A stretch of 64,000 nt of DNA from Naegleria lovaniensis (GCF_003324165.1 NW_025407866.1:43543-107542); one strand, 5' to 3'; shown: positions 1-9,537, counted from the first letter of the stretch. Numbers and translations are program-made. The notes: generated by a model from the sequence alone, not told the origin.

Positions 1-723
1 CTTCAAAATTACGAACTTGCTAGTTGCCCATGATAAATTGGGATAATATTCACAAACGAGTAATTCATCTGTTGCAATCACTTTCACGCTTTGTGAAAAC
101 AAAGAAATTGAAATAATTTGTGAAACAATTCCTTGTAGCGAATTCACAACAAGAATACCTCTCGTACGCTCACAAATGTAAATACATTGCTTTTCAATAC
201 ATTCATACTTGAGTGTTGAATCTGAATCCATTCCACAAGGATTGATGCATTCTACTTTCCAATTCTCAAGTCCATCATTTAACATGGATTGTCTATAAGT
301 ATTTGTTTCCAATAAGAGCAATTGCTTCAGATCATACTTGTAAACAAAGTCATTGGAGCAAGCCACCAGTAATGAATCATGTTCGAATATTTGATGTTCC
401 ACACACAAATACGATGGTTTGACATCTTTCACGAATTTCAAACTCCTAATGAATGATCTGTACTGTAAATCATAAATTTCAATACTCTTTTTGTTTTTGT
501 CACTCACAAGAATGCACTGATGTTGGTATGATATTTTTACATCAAACGGAGCATCAGCTTTTAAAGGTCGTTGCGAATATTTCATTAAATTTTGAAAGGG
601 TTTTCGCCATCGTTTCATTCGGATTTTTTCTCCCAATTTCTCTCGGAGTTGTTGATTCAAACAGCCACCATCATCATTGAAATCTATTAAATGAATTGTT
701 ACCAGCATCGTTGAATGGTTCAT
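1..723 (-). CDS. NHL-repeat-like protein, partial (3' end outside window)
   Basis: An open frame runs on the minus strand from an ATG at 723 to the window edge with no stop (about 241 residues). The N-terminal part has a basic helical stretch (LREKLGEKIRMKRW) followed by a beta-propeller-like blade containing CILVSDKNKKSIEIYDL. This matches the layout of the gene at 2004-3197, whose corresponding parts are LFEKLKDKMRSRW and CILVTDFYTFGIRVFDL, so I read the two as neighbouring paralogues. NHL propellers are usually interaction scaffolds; no catalytic function can be assigned. The same frame stays open upstream of the ATG for at least 12 codons, so an additional 5' exon is possible and the start is uncertain. 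Confidence 0.7.
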   Translation of the reverse strand, partial: MNHSTMLVTIHLIDFNDDGGCLNQQLREKLGEKIRMKRWRKPFQNLMKYSQRPLKADAPFDVKISYQHQCILVSDKNKKSIEIYDLQYRSFIRSLKFVKDVKPSYLCVEHQIFEHDSLLVACSNDFVYKYDLKQLLLLETNTYRQSMLNDGLENWKVECINPCGMDSDSTLKYECIEKQCIYICERTRGILVVNSLQGIVSQIISISLFSQSVKVIATDELLVCEYYPNLSWATSKFVILK

Positions 724-753
724 ACTACGGAGAGAATGATGGCATGCTTGTAA

Positions 754-769
754 GTGAACGAACGAACAA
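754..769 (-). promoter_or_regulatory. 16-bp motif upstream of the partial NHL gene (copy 1)
   Basis: The 16-mer GTGAACGAACGAACAA (plus-strand reading) lies about 30 bp upstream of the minus-strand ATG at 723. An identical 16-mer is at 4397-4412, upstream of another minus-strand gene, in the same orientation. A cis-regulatory role is inference from position only. Confidence 0.3.
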
Positions 770-1014
770 TTTTTTTAAGAGAAGGCAATTCAAGAATTAA
801 GCAAGAACTTGATGACAATCATGGGAAAGGTTTGGTTAGGGATGTTAAATCTTCCAACATATTTGTAAGCACAGATGGAAAACGGTATTAAAGAGATTTT
901 GGTTCGTGTGTCGTATCGTTGGGGAAAAAGTACACTCATGTACTCTCTGTTTTCTTCCCCGAAGAAACAACGGAACAGATACTAAACAATTCAATTGTTC
1001 AAACAAACAAAAAA

Positions 1015-1832
1015 ATGTCAAATTCTGCTTTGCCAACAACCCAGCAACAATATTCACCAGCAGTCTTGCATTACGTTCGCAAGTACGATATGAAGCCTCA
1101 CGTGGAAGGTGGATTTTATTCCGAAATTTTCAGAAATCCTCTCACAACTTGTTTTTCTTCACCAAAAGAAAGTCTCTCGGATGATGCTGCTGCCACTTCG
1201 GAACATGAACGTTCTCTTTCCACGAGTATCTTTTATTTACTCGCAGCAAATGATTTTTCATGTTTTCATAAAATCAAAGCATTTGAACAATGGCATTATT
1301 ATTGTGGAAATTCATCACTAATTGTTCATGTCTTGGATGGAAGAAGCGATGACAAGAAGTATGGAAAATTTATTTTAAATAATCATTGTTGGACTCAACA
1401 AGATTCATCAGAAAATTCTGTGAGACATTTAAATCACGAAGGCAATTTATTAACTCCTGTCTATGGTAATTGCAAGAACGATATGAAACAAGTGTTGTTG
1501 AATCAAACTTTTGTGGATATTTCATGCATTGTTCCACCTGATTGTTGGTTTGCTGCAGAGTTATTGAATAAGGAGGAAGATCGATTTGTCATGAGCGGAT
1601 GTACATGCAGTTTTGGATTTGATTTTAAGGTATTTATTGTTTAATTGATACTTTTATGTTTTTACAAATTTCACAAAATATTTGAAACATTTGGAAATGA
1701 TAAAACATACAACAACAGGATTTTGAAACTGGAAAAAGAGAACAATTATTGAGAGAATTTTGTGGAACTGATGGTATCACTGAAGAAAACAAAGAGTTGG
1801 CAGCTCTCATCACTCGCCTTACCAGAGAGTAA
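1015..1832 (+). CDS. DUF985-type cupin protein (two exons)
   Basis: Exons 1015-1629 and 1719-1832, with an 89-bp intron (gtattt...acag), phase 0. The ATG at 1015 sits in the A-rich context seen at other starts here; an in-frame upstream ATG at 919 is less likely. The protein reads like the cupin_5/DUF985 (YML079w-like) family: an N-terminal segment with MKPHVEGGFYSEIF, a central FYLL...FHKIKAFEQWHYYCG strand block, the VPPDCWFAAEL strand, and the terminal CSFGFDFKDFETG, which is only completed by splicing. That family is RmlC-like and often of unknown substrate. The tail after the intron (EQLLREF...LITRLTRE) fits the family's C-terminal helix. Small-molecule binding is inferred; no reaction can be named. 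Confidence 0.85.
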
Positions 1833-2003
1833 ACGCTGAACTTTGTTCGTTATTTTTTCAATTCATTCGAGCTTGATCTCTATTGTGTCGTCAACGCGAA
1901 TCTCAATTAAGATTGAACTTCCTTTCATTGCTATTGATTCCATTTTTGTGTTGTGGTTGACCTGCTCGTGTAAATTGAAGCAAAAACAAAAAAATACATT
2001 AAG

Positions 2004-3197
2004 ATGACACACCATACAACAACAATGGTAACCAAAGATCATGACGATCCAATATATCATAATGTACAACAATATCAAAGAACAATTCAACAAAAACCAT
2101 CGCTCGGAGAAGAGTTTGAGTTTGGAATACATAAGCCTTCGTCGGAACGTGTGATTTTAACGTTAATTGATTTTTTAATGCAATCACCATCAACAACATC
2201 ATTGGACTTGCATACAATGTGCAATGACTGTTATCCTGATGATGAACAAGTATTCAACCATTTATTTGAAAAATTAAAAGACAAGATGAGAAGTCGCTGG
2301 AAGGAACTGAAAGAATTTTCAACTAAATTTGAATGGTTTCATTCCATTCCACTTCCTCCAGATCACGGTCCTTGGGACGTGAAAATATGCTTTTCCTATG
2401 GTTGTATTTTAGTTACTGATTTCTACACGTTTGGAATTAGAGTTTTTGATTTAGTGTCAAAAGAGTTCAAAACCACGATTGCATTACCGGCCTGTCCAAC
2501 TTGTGTATGTGTTGAAGAGCCTCTAAGAGTCACGAGTGATAGTACTGCATTAATATTTGGATGTTCAAAACCTAAAGTGGCTGTTTACAAGTATGAGATG
2601 CGAAAATTATTGAATGCTCGTCGTACTCCAACAACCCGAAATGCTTGTAACGAGAGCCCCATCTGGAAGACTACAGATTTCAAATGGCCATATGGAATTG
2701 CAATTTGGCGTTCAGAAAATCAAGTATTTGTTTGTGATGTTGACACAAAGAGTGTTAAAATATTGAACAGTCAGTCTGGCCTTCTCCTTACATCCATTCA
2801 GCTACAATTCAGATGCTGTTCTGTAGACTTGGCAAGTGATAGAGAACTTGTGGTTAGTGCCGGTAATCAACTTTTCATATTTAAGCAATCGTTAAGCGGA
2901 GAATGGGAGCAGTATAAAAACTTTAGTCGTTTAGGAAGCGAGGAAGGATCTCTCGATGGACCTTTTTCCTTGGTTGTGGACAAGAAAACGAAGAATATTA
3001 TGGTATCTGATTGTAATAATCATCGAATTAATGTTTTCACATTGGAGGGAGAGTTTGTGAAATCTTTTGGAAGCAGAGTAAATACCACACCCACAAATGA
3101 GTACTTTTGTTTTCCTCGTGGTATTTGCTTGAATGACAGGACTGGCGATTTGCTAGTTGCAGATAGAGACAGCTTTAGAATTCAATTTTTCAAGTGA
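2004..3197 (+). CDS. NHL-repeat protein
   Basis: 397-residue intronless protein. The N-terminal ~110 residues are helical and charged. The rest is a beta-propeller of NHL/SMP-type blades; the clearest are WPYGIAIWRSENQVFVCD followed by VKILNSQSG, and PFSLVVDKKTKNIMVSD followed by HRINVFTLEGEFVKSFG, with a last blade GICLNDRTGDLLVADRDS. The pattern of Gly-Ile, Val-x-Asp and a closing hydrophobic-phi-F is typical of NHL repeats (TRIM/PAL-type propellers). No RING, B-box or enzyme domain is present, so a scaffold role is the most that can be said. The partial gene at 1-723 looks like a paralogue on the opposite strand. Confidence 0.85.
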   Translation: MTHHTTTMVTKDHDDPIYHNVQQYQRTIQQKPSLGEEFEFGIHKPSSERVILTLIDFLMQSPSTTSLDLHTMCNDCYPDDEQVFNHLFEKLKDKMRSRWKELKEFSTKFEWFHSIPLPPDHGPWDVKICFSYGCILVTDFYTFGIRVFDLVSKEFKTTIALPACPTCVCVEEPLRVTSDSTALIFGCSKPKVAVYKYEMRKLLNARRTPTTRNACNESPIWKTTDFKWPYGIAIWRSENQVFVCDVDTKSVKILNSQSGLLLTSIQLQFRCCSVDLASDRELVVSAGNQLFIFKQSLSGEWEQYKNFSRLGSEEGSLDGPFSLVVDKKTKNIMVSDCNNHRINVFTLEGEFVKSFGSRVNTTPTNEYFCFPRGICLNDRTGDLLVADRDSFRIQFFK

Positions 3198-3290
3198 AAG
3201 GATTTACTGATATCCAATCAAGTCAACAATTTAAGGTTTACATGTTTTTATTTACAAAACTATGATCTACAATCTTTCATGTGAAATATA

Positions 3291-4295
3291 TTATTGTTTG
3301 GGAAGAGTAGCAGCAAATTCTACAAAGCTTTTTGGTTGGATAGTTGGAAACAATTCATCATTGGCATACTTTTCAGGAGCAGTTTTTCCAGTTGCGAAAA
3401 TCCATCTCAATTGCAACACTAAAAGGGAGAAGAAATCCTGTGGTTGAACACCAGACTTAATTCTATGATCAATCTCTTGTTTCAACTCTGAAACATTGAG
3501 TCCATTGACAAATTTGACGTCATTACCATACAAAAGCGTAGCCACCTCTCTAATGGACTTGATATCTCCTTTGATATCAACATCTCGATTCTTGATATCC
3601 TTTCTAAGAGCAGCTTCAGCAGTGAATTTACCAATATCTTCCAAATCAGTCATAGTTAATGGAGCATTCAAGTCGCCATCAAATTTCACAGTGTTAGTGT
3701 CCTTATCGAATTCGAATAGGAAATTCGGAAGTGTGGCGTACGAGTAAAAGAGACCAGTGTTGACAAAGACGTACTCTAAACCACTTTTCACCAATTCATC
3801 AGCAAACTTCTTCTTGTTGTCATTGGGAAGTAAGTCGCCATATTCAAGTTTGTTGGAATTGACACCAAAACTTGAGGGAAGGAACTTTTTCACACCAACT
3901 CTCTTGGCAGACTCTAATAATTTGAGTTGACCATCAACGATGGTACTTGCATCGCCGAACACAGTGCTCACAATAACATCAGATCCATGTAAAATTTGAT
4001 CAAGTTCTTGAGGAGCAATGGTGGTGAGATCTCCGTTCACGATTTGGGCTCCTAATTGTCTCAACTCAGAGGCCTTTTCCTCACTCTCTTTTCTTACCAA
4101 AATTTTGATTTGAGCATGAGGATGGTATTGTAGGAATGCTTTTGTGACATGTTTTCCAACTGTTCCAGTGGAACCTACAATGAAAACATTGGAATAAGTG
4201 CTGTTTGAGGATGGTTGTGAGGACATTTCTATGAGCTTGTCAATATAGTTTGATAGAATTGTTTTTTTGAGTTGGAAAAGGTCCAACGAGTCCAT
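3291..4295 (-). CDS. NmrA-like NAD(P)-binding Rossmann-fold protein
   Basis: 334 residues, no intron. The dinucleotide-binding loop is VFIVGSTGTVGKHV (Gly41-x-x-Gly-x-x-Gly47), followed by KILVRKE as the cofactor-selecting strand, with basic residues favouring NADPH, and then VIVSTVFGD and KKFLPSSFGVNS. This is the order in the NmrA / isoflavone-reductase / PCBER atypical short-chain dehydrogenase group. The family includes both reductases and redox-sensing regulators, and the sequence does not separate these. The first 24 residues before an internal ATG (4226) are outside the fold; that internal ATG is an alternative start. Its stop faces the end of the plus-strand NHL gene. Confidence 0.85.
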   Translation of the reverse strand: MDSLDLFQLKKTILSNYIDKLIEMSSQPSSNSTYSNVFIVGSTGTVGKHVTKAFLQYHPHAQIKILVRKESEEKASELRQLGAQIVNGDLTTIAPQELDQILHGSDVIVSTVFGDASTIVDGQLKLLESAKRVGVKKFLPSSFGVNSNKLEYGDLLPNDNKKKFADELVKSGLEYVFVNTGLFYSYATLPNFLFEFDKDTNTVKFDGDLNAPLTMTDLEDIGKFTAEAALRKDIKNRDVDIKGDIKSIREVATLLYGNDVKFVNGLNVSELKQEIDHRIKSGVQPQDFFSLLVLQLRWIFATGKTAPEKYANDELFPTIQPKSFVEFAATLPKQ

Positions 4296-4396
4296 CTATT
4301 TTAAAGCATATCTCAGATGGTGAACAATAGTTTATGCGTGCTGTGACGCAGAAAGTTGTTTTCAGAAAACTGCGCCTAGATAGTACGTGCTATTTG

Positions 4397-4412
4397 GTGA
4401 ACGAACGAACAA
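4397..4412 (-). promoter_or_regulatory. 16-bp motif upstream of the NmrA-like gene (copy 2)
   Basis: Exact second copy of the 16-mer seen at 754-769, here about 100 bp upstream of the minus-strand ATG at 4295. Two exact copies upstream of minus-strand starts suggest a shared promoter element, but (GAAC)n slippage could also generate it. Confidence 0.3.
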
Positions 4413-4533
4413 ATTGGCGGAGGTTTAAATTCTTTAGAAACCAAAAAGACTCAAGCAGAAACAAGAAATTTGTGGATTATTTATCGTCCAAATATTTATT
4501 AGTAGGTCAGTTAGTCAATAAAAACAGTCATGC

Positions 4534-6120
4534 TTAAATTTGAGTCACATATTGAGTGTAAAGTCTCATATTTCTCTTCAAGATTTCCTCGCAAGGGCCC
4601 AACAGACTCTTAAAGTCCTTTCTATTAAGTCTAACAAGCTTAACATTTTCACTAGCGTCCTCAGGAATAACTACGCTTGCTTGACGAGTTTGGTCTGTTA
4701 GCAAAGCAATTTCTCCAAAGTAATCACCAACACTTAATCTAGTCAACTCTTCTTCTGGAGCATTTACATCAGCAAGATTCGCTTTCTTTTTGACGACAAC
4801 TTCGCCCTCAATGATAATGTAGAAGGCATCTCCTCGGTCTCCTTGTCGGATGATATAGCGGCCCTTGTCGTCTTCAGCATCGTATGTTTCTTGAACGAGA
4901 GCATCTGCAACAGTCATTCTCTCATAATCAGTTAGAGTTTCTAAAATTGGAACACGTTTCAAAAAGTCTTCATACATTTCACGTTTACGCTTAGTATTTA
5001 GCATGACAATACGACGGAATGTGACACGATCGATAGCATATAATTTACAGTCAGTCTTGGAGCGAACAGTAGCTGCTCTTGGAGTTCCATAAATAAGAGC
5101 CAATTCTCCAAATGAATCTCCTGCTGAATATTCCTTAACTACTTTCTCTTCGTTACCTGTTTTTTTGAGTGCTTCACACTCTCCACTATAAATTACATAG
5201 AACAAATCGCCTTGTTCATCTCCCTGACGAATGATGGTGTCTCCTTTTTTAACATTTACTTCAAACATGGTGTCCAAGATAATTTTTAGATCCTCTGGTT
5301 CCAATGAAGTGAAAAGAGCGTTCGATGACAAAGCTTCTTTAAGCTTGGAAAATTCTTCTGGAGTTTTGTGATGGACTTGTAACTCTTCTGCGGTTAATGG
5401 CTTTGATTCGTCTAACACTTCACTACTAACAGCTCGTCTTCTCGCTACAGAAATGGAATATCTTCTTCTACGATTCTCGCTTTCGTTCCAATCAATGCCT
5501 GAACTGTTTTCAGCCAAAGCACTTGAACTTGGAGAAGGAACAGCAAAGCGAACAGAAGCATCCCCATTGGACTTGGAGGGTTTTTCAGTAGCAACTTCTC
5601 CAGTATCTGTGAAAGCACTTCTACTGTCCCAACTGAATGGAGAAGGAGATTTTGCTGGTTGTTGTTGGACGGAATTATTTATTCCAATTGATGGAGGGGA
5701 TTTAGTGCCAGTAGATTGCTTTGGTTGTGAGGATCCAAAAGAATAAGCTTGTTGTTGTTGTGGCTGTGGAGGTTGTTGTTGTATGCTGTTATTGTATGAT
5801 GATGGTGCTGTGGTTGTATAAATTTGTTGTTGCTGTGGCTGTGAGGGTACTTGTTGATGAGAAACAACACCAGCAAAGCTTTCAATTTGAGTCAATTTCT
5901 GATGAAGGAACGGAATGATGTGTTGGGGACGTTCCAAACAAATGGCTTGCATCAAGCTTACAAATAATTCTTCAACTCTCTTCTCCTGTAAATATTGCTG
6001 TAAATCAGCAACGGAAAAAGAAGGAGAGGAACCTGATCCGAAGGGAGTGGTGTTGTATGAAGATACACGACTCTGTTGTTGGTGGGGTGATGTGTAATGA
6101 GAAGAGGGATGAGGAAACAT
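4534..6120 (-). CDS. cAMP-dependent protein kinase regulatory subunit
   Basis: 528 residues, no intron. In order: an RIIa-like dimerisation/docking helix pair at about 34-80 (VADLQQYLQEKRVEELFVSL...PFLHQKL); a Gln/Pro-rich linker (90-165); the inhibitor segment at 217-234; and two cyclic-nucleotide-binding domains. Their phosphate-binding cassettes are FGELALIYGTPRAAT (about 337-351) and FGEIALLTDQTRQAS (about 468-482), each with the Gly-Glu and Arg that hold the cyclic phosphate. The inhibitor segment RRRRYSISVARRRAVS carries both a phosphorylatable RRxS-I site and a pseudosubstrate-like RRxA-V site. By family knowledge it binds and silences the PKA catalytic subunit until cAMP (or another cyclic nucleotide) binds. 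Length is greater than the usual 370-400 because of the Q-rich linker. Confidence 0.95.
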   Translation of the reverse strand: MFPHPSSHYTSPHQQQSRVSSYNTTPFGSGSSPSFSVADLQQYLQEKRVEELFVSLMQAICLERPQHIIPFLHQKLTQIESFAGVVSHQQVPSQPQQQQIYTTTAPSSYNNSIQQQPPQPQQQQAYSFGSSQPKQSTGTKSPPSIGINNSVQQQPAKSPSPFSWDSRSAFTDTGEVATEKPSKSNGDASVRFAVPSPSSSALAENSSGIDWNESENRRRRYSISVARRRAVSSEVLDESKPLTAEELQVHHKTPEEFSKLKEALSSNALFTSLEPEDLKIILDTMFEVNVKKGDTIIRQGDEQGDLFYVIYSGECEALKKTGNEEKVVKEYSAGDSFGELALIYGTPRAATVRSKTDCKLYAIDRVTFRRIVMLNTKRKREMYEDFLKRVPILETLTDYERMTVADALVQETYDAEDDKGRYIIRQGDRGDAFYIIIEGEVVVKKKANLADVNAPEEELTRLSVGDYFGEIALLTDQTRQASVVIPEDASENVKLVRLNRKDFKSLLGPCEEILKRNMRLYTQYVTQI

Positions 6121-6218
6121 TTTTTCGTGATGAAATTATCTCCTTCAAGTGTAGCTCTTCCAGAAGAGAAGTGCAACACATTTTATTAAAATCTGGTAAT
6201 TTAGGACAAAACCAAGAA

Positions 6219-6289
6219 GCGTCGATGGTTTAGTGGTAGAATACGGCGTTGCCATCGCCGTGACCCGGGTTCAATTCCCGGTCGACGCA
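6219..6289 (+). tRNA. tRNA-Gly (anticodon GCC)
   Basis: 71-nt cloverleaf. Acceptor GCGTCGA pairs with TCGACGC, discriminator A at 6289. D arm contains TGGTTTAGTGGTAGA (A box). Anticodon stem CGGCG/CGCCG has loop TTGCCAT, giving GCC at 6251-6253. T arm is CCGGGTTCAATTCCCGG (B box). No intron. Nuclear-type gene. Confidence 0.97.
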
Positions 6290-6300
6290 AAATATTGTAC

Positions 6301-6306
6301 TTTTTT
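6301..6306 (+). terminator. RNA polymerase III terminator of tRNA-Gly
   Basis: Run of six T residues 12 nt downstream of the tRNA-Gly 3' end, as expected for Pol III termination. Confidence 0.7.
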
Positions 6307-6555
6307 AGCGAATGTTGTTTTCGTTGGTGCTAGGAAGCTTCTGCTTGTTATGTTGAGAATTGAAGAACAAAATGATTTCGAAATGATCCACTTTAATGTA
6401 AATAAAATTAGTTTTATACTAGCAATTGAGAAGGAATGTTCGGAAGGGAAACTGTTGAGTGATTTGATGATGAAATTATAAGAAAATGGTTTTGGAATAT
6501 TTACTAGTTCCGTTCATCATCGTACTAGGCTCTAAAAACACGGAAAAGAATTAAT

Positions 6556-6732
6556 TTACTTCTTCACCTTGGCTTCCGTAAACAGCACATGTCTATCCAC
6601 TATTGGGTCGTATTTCCTAAAAGCGAGCTTTCTCTGAATATTTTGTGTGTTTTTTGTTGTAGTGTAGAAGAATCCAGACTTGGCACTGGACACAAGTTTG
6701 ATGAGGATGGTCTTTGCCTTCTTCTTTGCCAT
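6556..6732 (-). CDS. Ribosomal protein bL33, probably mitochondrial
   Basis: A 58-residue protein starting at the ATG (6732) and ending in TAA at 6556-6558. It begins MAKKKAKTILIKLVSSAKSG, then FFYTTTKN, KLAFRKYDPIVDRHVLF and TEAKVKK. These match the bacterial-type L33 signature (KLVSSAGTGHFYTTTKN..., KFDPVVRQHVIYKEAKIK) along the whole length. bL33 is a large-subunit protein near the E site; in a eukaryotic nuclear genome this type serves the mitochondrial ribosome. No cleavable presequence is evident, which is common for this small basic protein. The gene lies between tRNA-Gly and RPB7. Confidence 0.93.
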   Translation of the reverse strand: MAKKKAKTILIKLVSSAKSGFFYTTTKNTQNIQRKLAFRKYDPIVDRHVLFTEAKVKK

Positions 6733-6972
6733 TTTTTGAATTTGATTGAAAAAATTATTTGGCTGCTGTGATGATACGAAAACTTTAATTTTTCTATGAA
6801 AGCAAATTGTATCATCATGGTGAGATGAAAAGGGACAACATCAGCTCATCCATTTTGAGTGATCCATTGTTTGAAAGTAATTTTCATCATGAACTTGATA
6901 CTTGAAGAACGTTTCCGCTGATGCTCATCACCAAGAGAGTGAAACTTGTGAAATAAATTTTAATTAAAAAAA

Positions 6973-7947
6973 TGTTCTTTTTGGTAGGTATTGCTGATTC
7001 GTCGAGATGGAAAAGAGGCTTACCTAGTCCGTATGACATGACGATCCATAATGTTATTATGACAATGGGATGACTGATTGAATATCGGCTTTGAATATAC
7101 AACAACCCGAATATTGTTGATGATGATATTGTTCTGATCAAATTAATATCTCTACAATACATTCAAAATCGCAAACAATGACCATCCGATGATTCATTAA
7201 CATTTTTACTTTTATGAATTTTTCATCATCCATTCATTGTGTGTTTTTCAAAGGTGGATTTGGATAAGAACATTCGTTTGCATCCCAAATTTTTCGGCCC
7301 TGAGCTTACTCGTACTCTTCGTGCTCGTCTTCAAAACGATGTGGAAGGTCAATGTACAGGAAGAACAGGATACATCGTTTCCGTTACGGAAATTACTAAA
7401 ATTGGGCAAGGAAAGATTGGTGAATCATCAGGATATGCTACATTCCCAATCAATTATAAAGCAGTAGTGTTTAAGCCATTCAAAGGAGAGGTCTGTGATG
7501 CCACTGTTACAAAGGTGACAAAAGTTGGATTTTTCGCTAATGTTGGTATGTAGATCAAGTATTGAACAAGGATGTGACCATTAGTGGAATCTTGATGATT
7601 GAATGATTTTTTACAATTCATGTTGACAGGTCCATTACCTGTATTCGTTAGTAGACACGGTATTCCTGATGACATGAAATATGATCCAGATCACTCACCA
7701 CCAAGATTTGTCTCCGAGGAAGCACAAGTAAGTTTTAAATAATTCGAAAAATCAAGATTACACAACTACCATTGGATCTTTTCTCAATGAATAATTATTG
7801 CACGTAATACCAATCATCATCATCTTGTAGGTATCCATTATGGAAGATAAGGAAGTTCGATTGAAAATTATGGGTGTCAAAACTGAGGCTAATGGACTTT
7901 TCGCTATTGGTACAATTAAGGAAGATTATTTAGGATGCTTAAATTAA
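6973..7947 (+). CDS. RPB7: RNA polymerase II subunit RPB7 (four exons, 12-nt first exon)
   Basis: Exons 6973-6984, 7254-7545, 7630-7727 and 7831-7947; introns of 269, 84 and 103 bp, all GT-AG. The spliced product is 172 residues, the normal RPB7 length. The first exon encodes only MFFL, which splices in phase 0 to VDLDKNIRLHPKFFGPEL, restoring the family start (M-F-Y-x-x-x-L-E-x-x-I-x-L-H-P). Then come the tip-domain segment (VEGQCTGRTGYIVSVTEI), the OB/S1-type segment (YKAVVFKPFKGEVCDATVT, VTKVGFFANVGPLPVF), and the C-terminal VRLKIMGVK...LFAIGTIKEDYLG. RPB7 pairs with RPB4 to form the stalk of Pol II, contacting nascent RNA. An archaeal/Pol III homologue (RPC25) is less likely given the length and C terminus. 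Confidence 0.93.
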
Positions 7948-8046
7948 GTTGACCTGAAACCATTGCTAGGATTTATGTACAATCAAAATTAATTTATAAA
8001 GTTAGATGATGACTCTAAAAATTCAACAAAATCTAGATGGTGTAAT

Positions 8047-9537
8047 TTACAAAACATTAATCTTCTTCAGCCTATCACTATTCAGCTTCATTTCAGTTTC
8101 CGACATGGCACTGGCTTTTGCTGAAAATTCTTGCTTTTGTTTGACTTGTGAATTAAGCACTTCACGTTGATTCTTTAGGTTTTCTTTGAACTTCTTTCTT
8201 CGCTCTTTTTCTTCTTGTTCTGCCTTTTTGATGTCCTCTTCAATTTGTTTCTTCATTTGTTGCTCTTGAGTAAATTGCTCTTTTCTTGTGTCAAACTTGT
8301 TTTGAATTTGTTTGGCAAGAGTGTCCATAATTTCTTCCTTCTGCTTTTTCGATTTCTCCAGCTTCTGTTTTTGCTCCAAATCCTTCTTCATTTCCATTTC
8401 GGCTTGAATACGTTCTGCCTTCTTCTCGTCTTCCTTGGCTTTTTCGTCCAAATTAGCCTCTAGTTTAGTTGCCAAAGCAATTGAAAAACTTTGTCTTTCG
8501 TACATCTTTTTCATTTCCATTTCACGTCGTAATTCTTGTTGACGTTGCTTTTCTTCATAGGCTTTCAAAGCTTTAATGTCTTCTTCAATCTCTTTCTTTG
8601 CTTCCTCCTCTTTTCTTGCTTTGATTGTATCATTGTATGCAAGGAACGAAGACAGCTCTTTCTTGTTGTGCTCTCGTGTTTTGAGTTCTTTTTCCTTTTC
8701 TTTAGTAATTTGCTTTTTCAATTTTTGAACCAACTCTTCTTCTTCTTCCTTTTTCTTATGCTCAATCATTTGCTTTCTCATTTTAGACTGCTCTAATTGT
8801 TGGTCTCGAACTCTTTTTTCTTCGATAATTCGTTGTTTGCGTTCTTCCTCCTTTTTCTTTTCTTCCTCAATTTCTCTCTTTACAATTTCTTGTTGCTCCT
8901 CAACATATTTTTGCTCCATTTGCTTCTTAAGTTCTTGTTGACGCTTATTCTCCTCTGCTTGTTGTTTTAAAGTTTGTCGAAGCTCAACCTGCTTGTTCTT
9001 TTGGCGCAAAAACTCATCATGTTGTTCCCTGTGATACTCTTCCGTATCCTTTAGTGCGATAGCAGCCCAGATGTCGTCACCAGTGGTTGGTTTTGTCTTT
9101 GGTTTGGCCGCCTTCTTGATACCACCTCCAAATTGGCCTCCTAATGTTGTGATCACCACTTCTTCCTCTTCCTCTTCTTTGGATGCTTTGACGTCGCTGG
9201 TATGGGAATGTTCTTCATTGTGAGAGTCGCTTTGTCGAGAAGCAACGCTTCTTGTGTCGATCGGAGGAACCGATGGTTTCGATCCAGCCGAGCTAGTATT
9301 CCTTGGGAGTAAATTCTTTGCCTTTGTTGCAATACTCTTCAATTCGGATTCGGAGCCCTTGCCTTCCTTAATCAAAGCCTCCACTTCTTTTGAAATGAGA
9401 GTCAAAACTTCGGGAGTAATTTTTACGTCCTTGCTTCCTTTCTTGATCAAATCCAACACCTTATCGCTCAATAATGCCTTCAGCTTCTCTCTCTTCTGGG
9501 AGGCTGTCGATGTTTTACTGCTTGCCACACTACTCAT
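8047..9537 (-). CDS. Lys/Glu-rich coiled-coil protein of unknown function
   Basis: 496 residues, no intron. Residues 1-80 look globular and helical (LKALLSDKVLDLIKKGSKD..., LTLISKEVEALIKEG). Residues 80-130 are Ser/acidic with a run of Glu. From about 150 to 480 the sequence is an almost unbroken K/E/Q-rich coiled coil with short repeats such as KKKEEERKQRIIEEKR and QKLKKQITKEKEKEL. The composition resembles cytoskeletal or axonemal rods (caldesmon/trichohyalin style), but similarity of coiled coils is not evidence of function. No motor, EF-hand or membrane segment was seen. Confidence 0.85.
   Translation of the reverse strand: MSSVASSKTSTASQKREKLKALLSDKVLDLIKKGSKDVKITPEVLTLISKEVEALIKEGKGSESELKSIATKAKNLLPRNTSSAGSKPSVPPIDTRSVASRQSDSHNEEHSHTSDVKASKEEEEEEVVITTLGGQFGGGIKKAAKPKTKPTTGDDIWAAIALKDTEEYHREQHDEFLRQKNKQVELRQTLKQQAEENKRQQELKKQMEQKYVEEQQEIVKREIEEEKKKEEERKQRIIEEKRVRDQQLEQSKMRKQMIEHKKKEEEEELVQKLKKQITKEKEKELKTREHNKKELSSFLAYNDTIKARKEEEAKKEIEEDIKALKAYEEKQRQQELRREMEMKKMYERQSFSIALATKLEANLDEKAKEDEKKAERIQAEMEMKKDLEQKQKLEKSKKQKEEIMDTLAKQIQNKFDTRKEQFTQEQQMKKQIEEDIKKAEQEEKERRKKFKENLKNQREVLNSQVKQKQEFSAKASAMSETEMKLNSDRLKKINVL

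Noticed and set aside
919-1014. Upstream ATG for the cupin gene
   Set aside because: The ATG at 1015 has the A-rich context typical here and the family alignment begins downstream of it; the extra 32 residues look like leader sequence.
8047-9537. Plus-strand hydrophobic ORFs (e.g. 8215-8463, 8536-8796) as membrane proteins
   Set aside because: They are antisense shadows of the Lys/Glu-rich coiled coil, which translates to Phe/Leu on the opposite strand.
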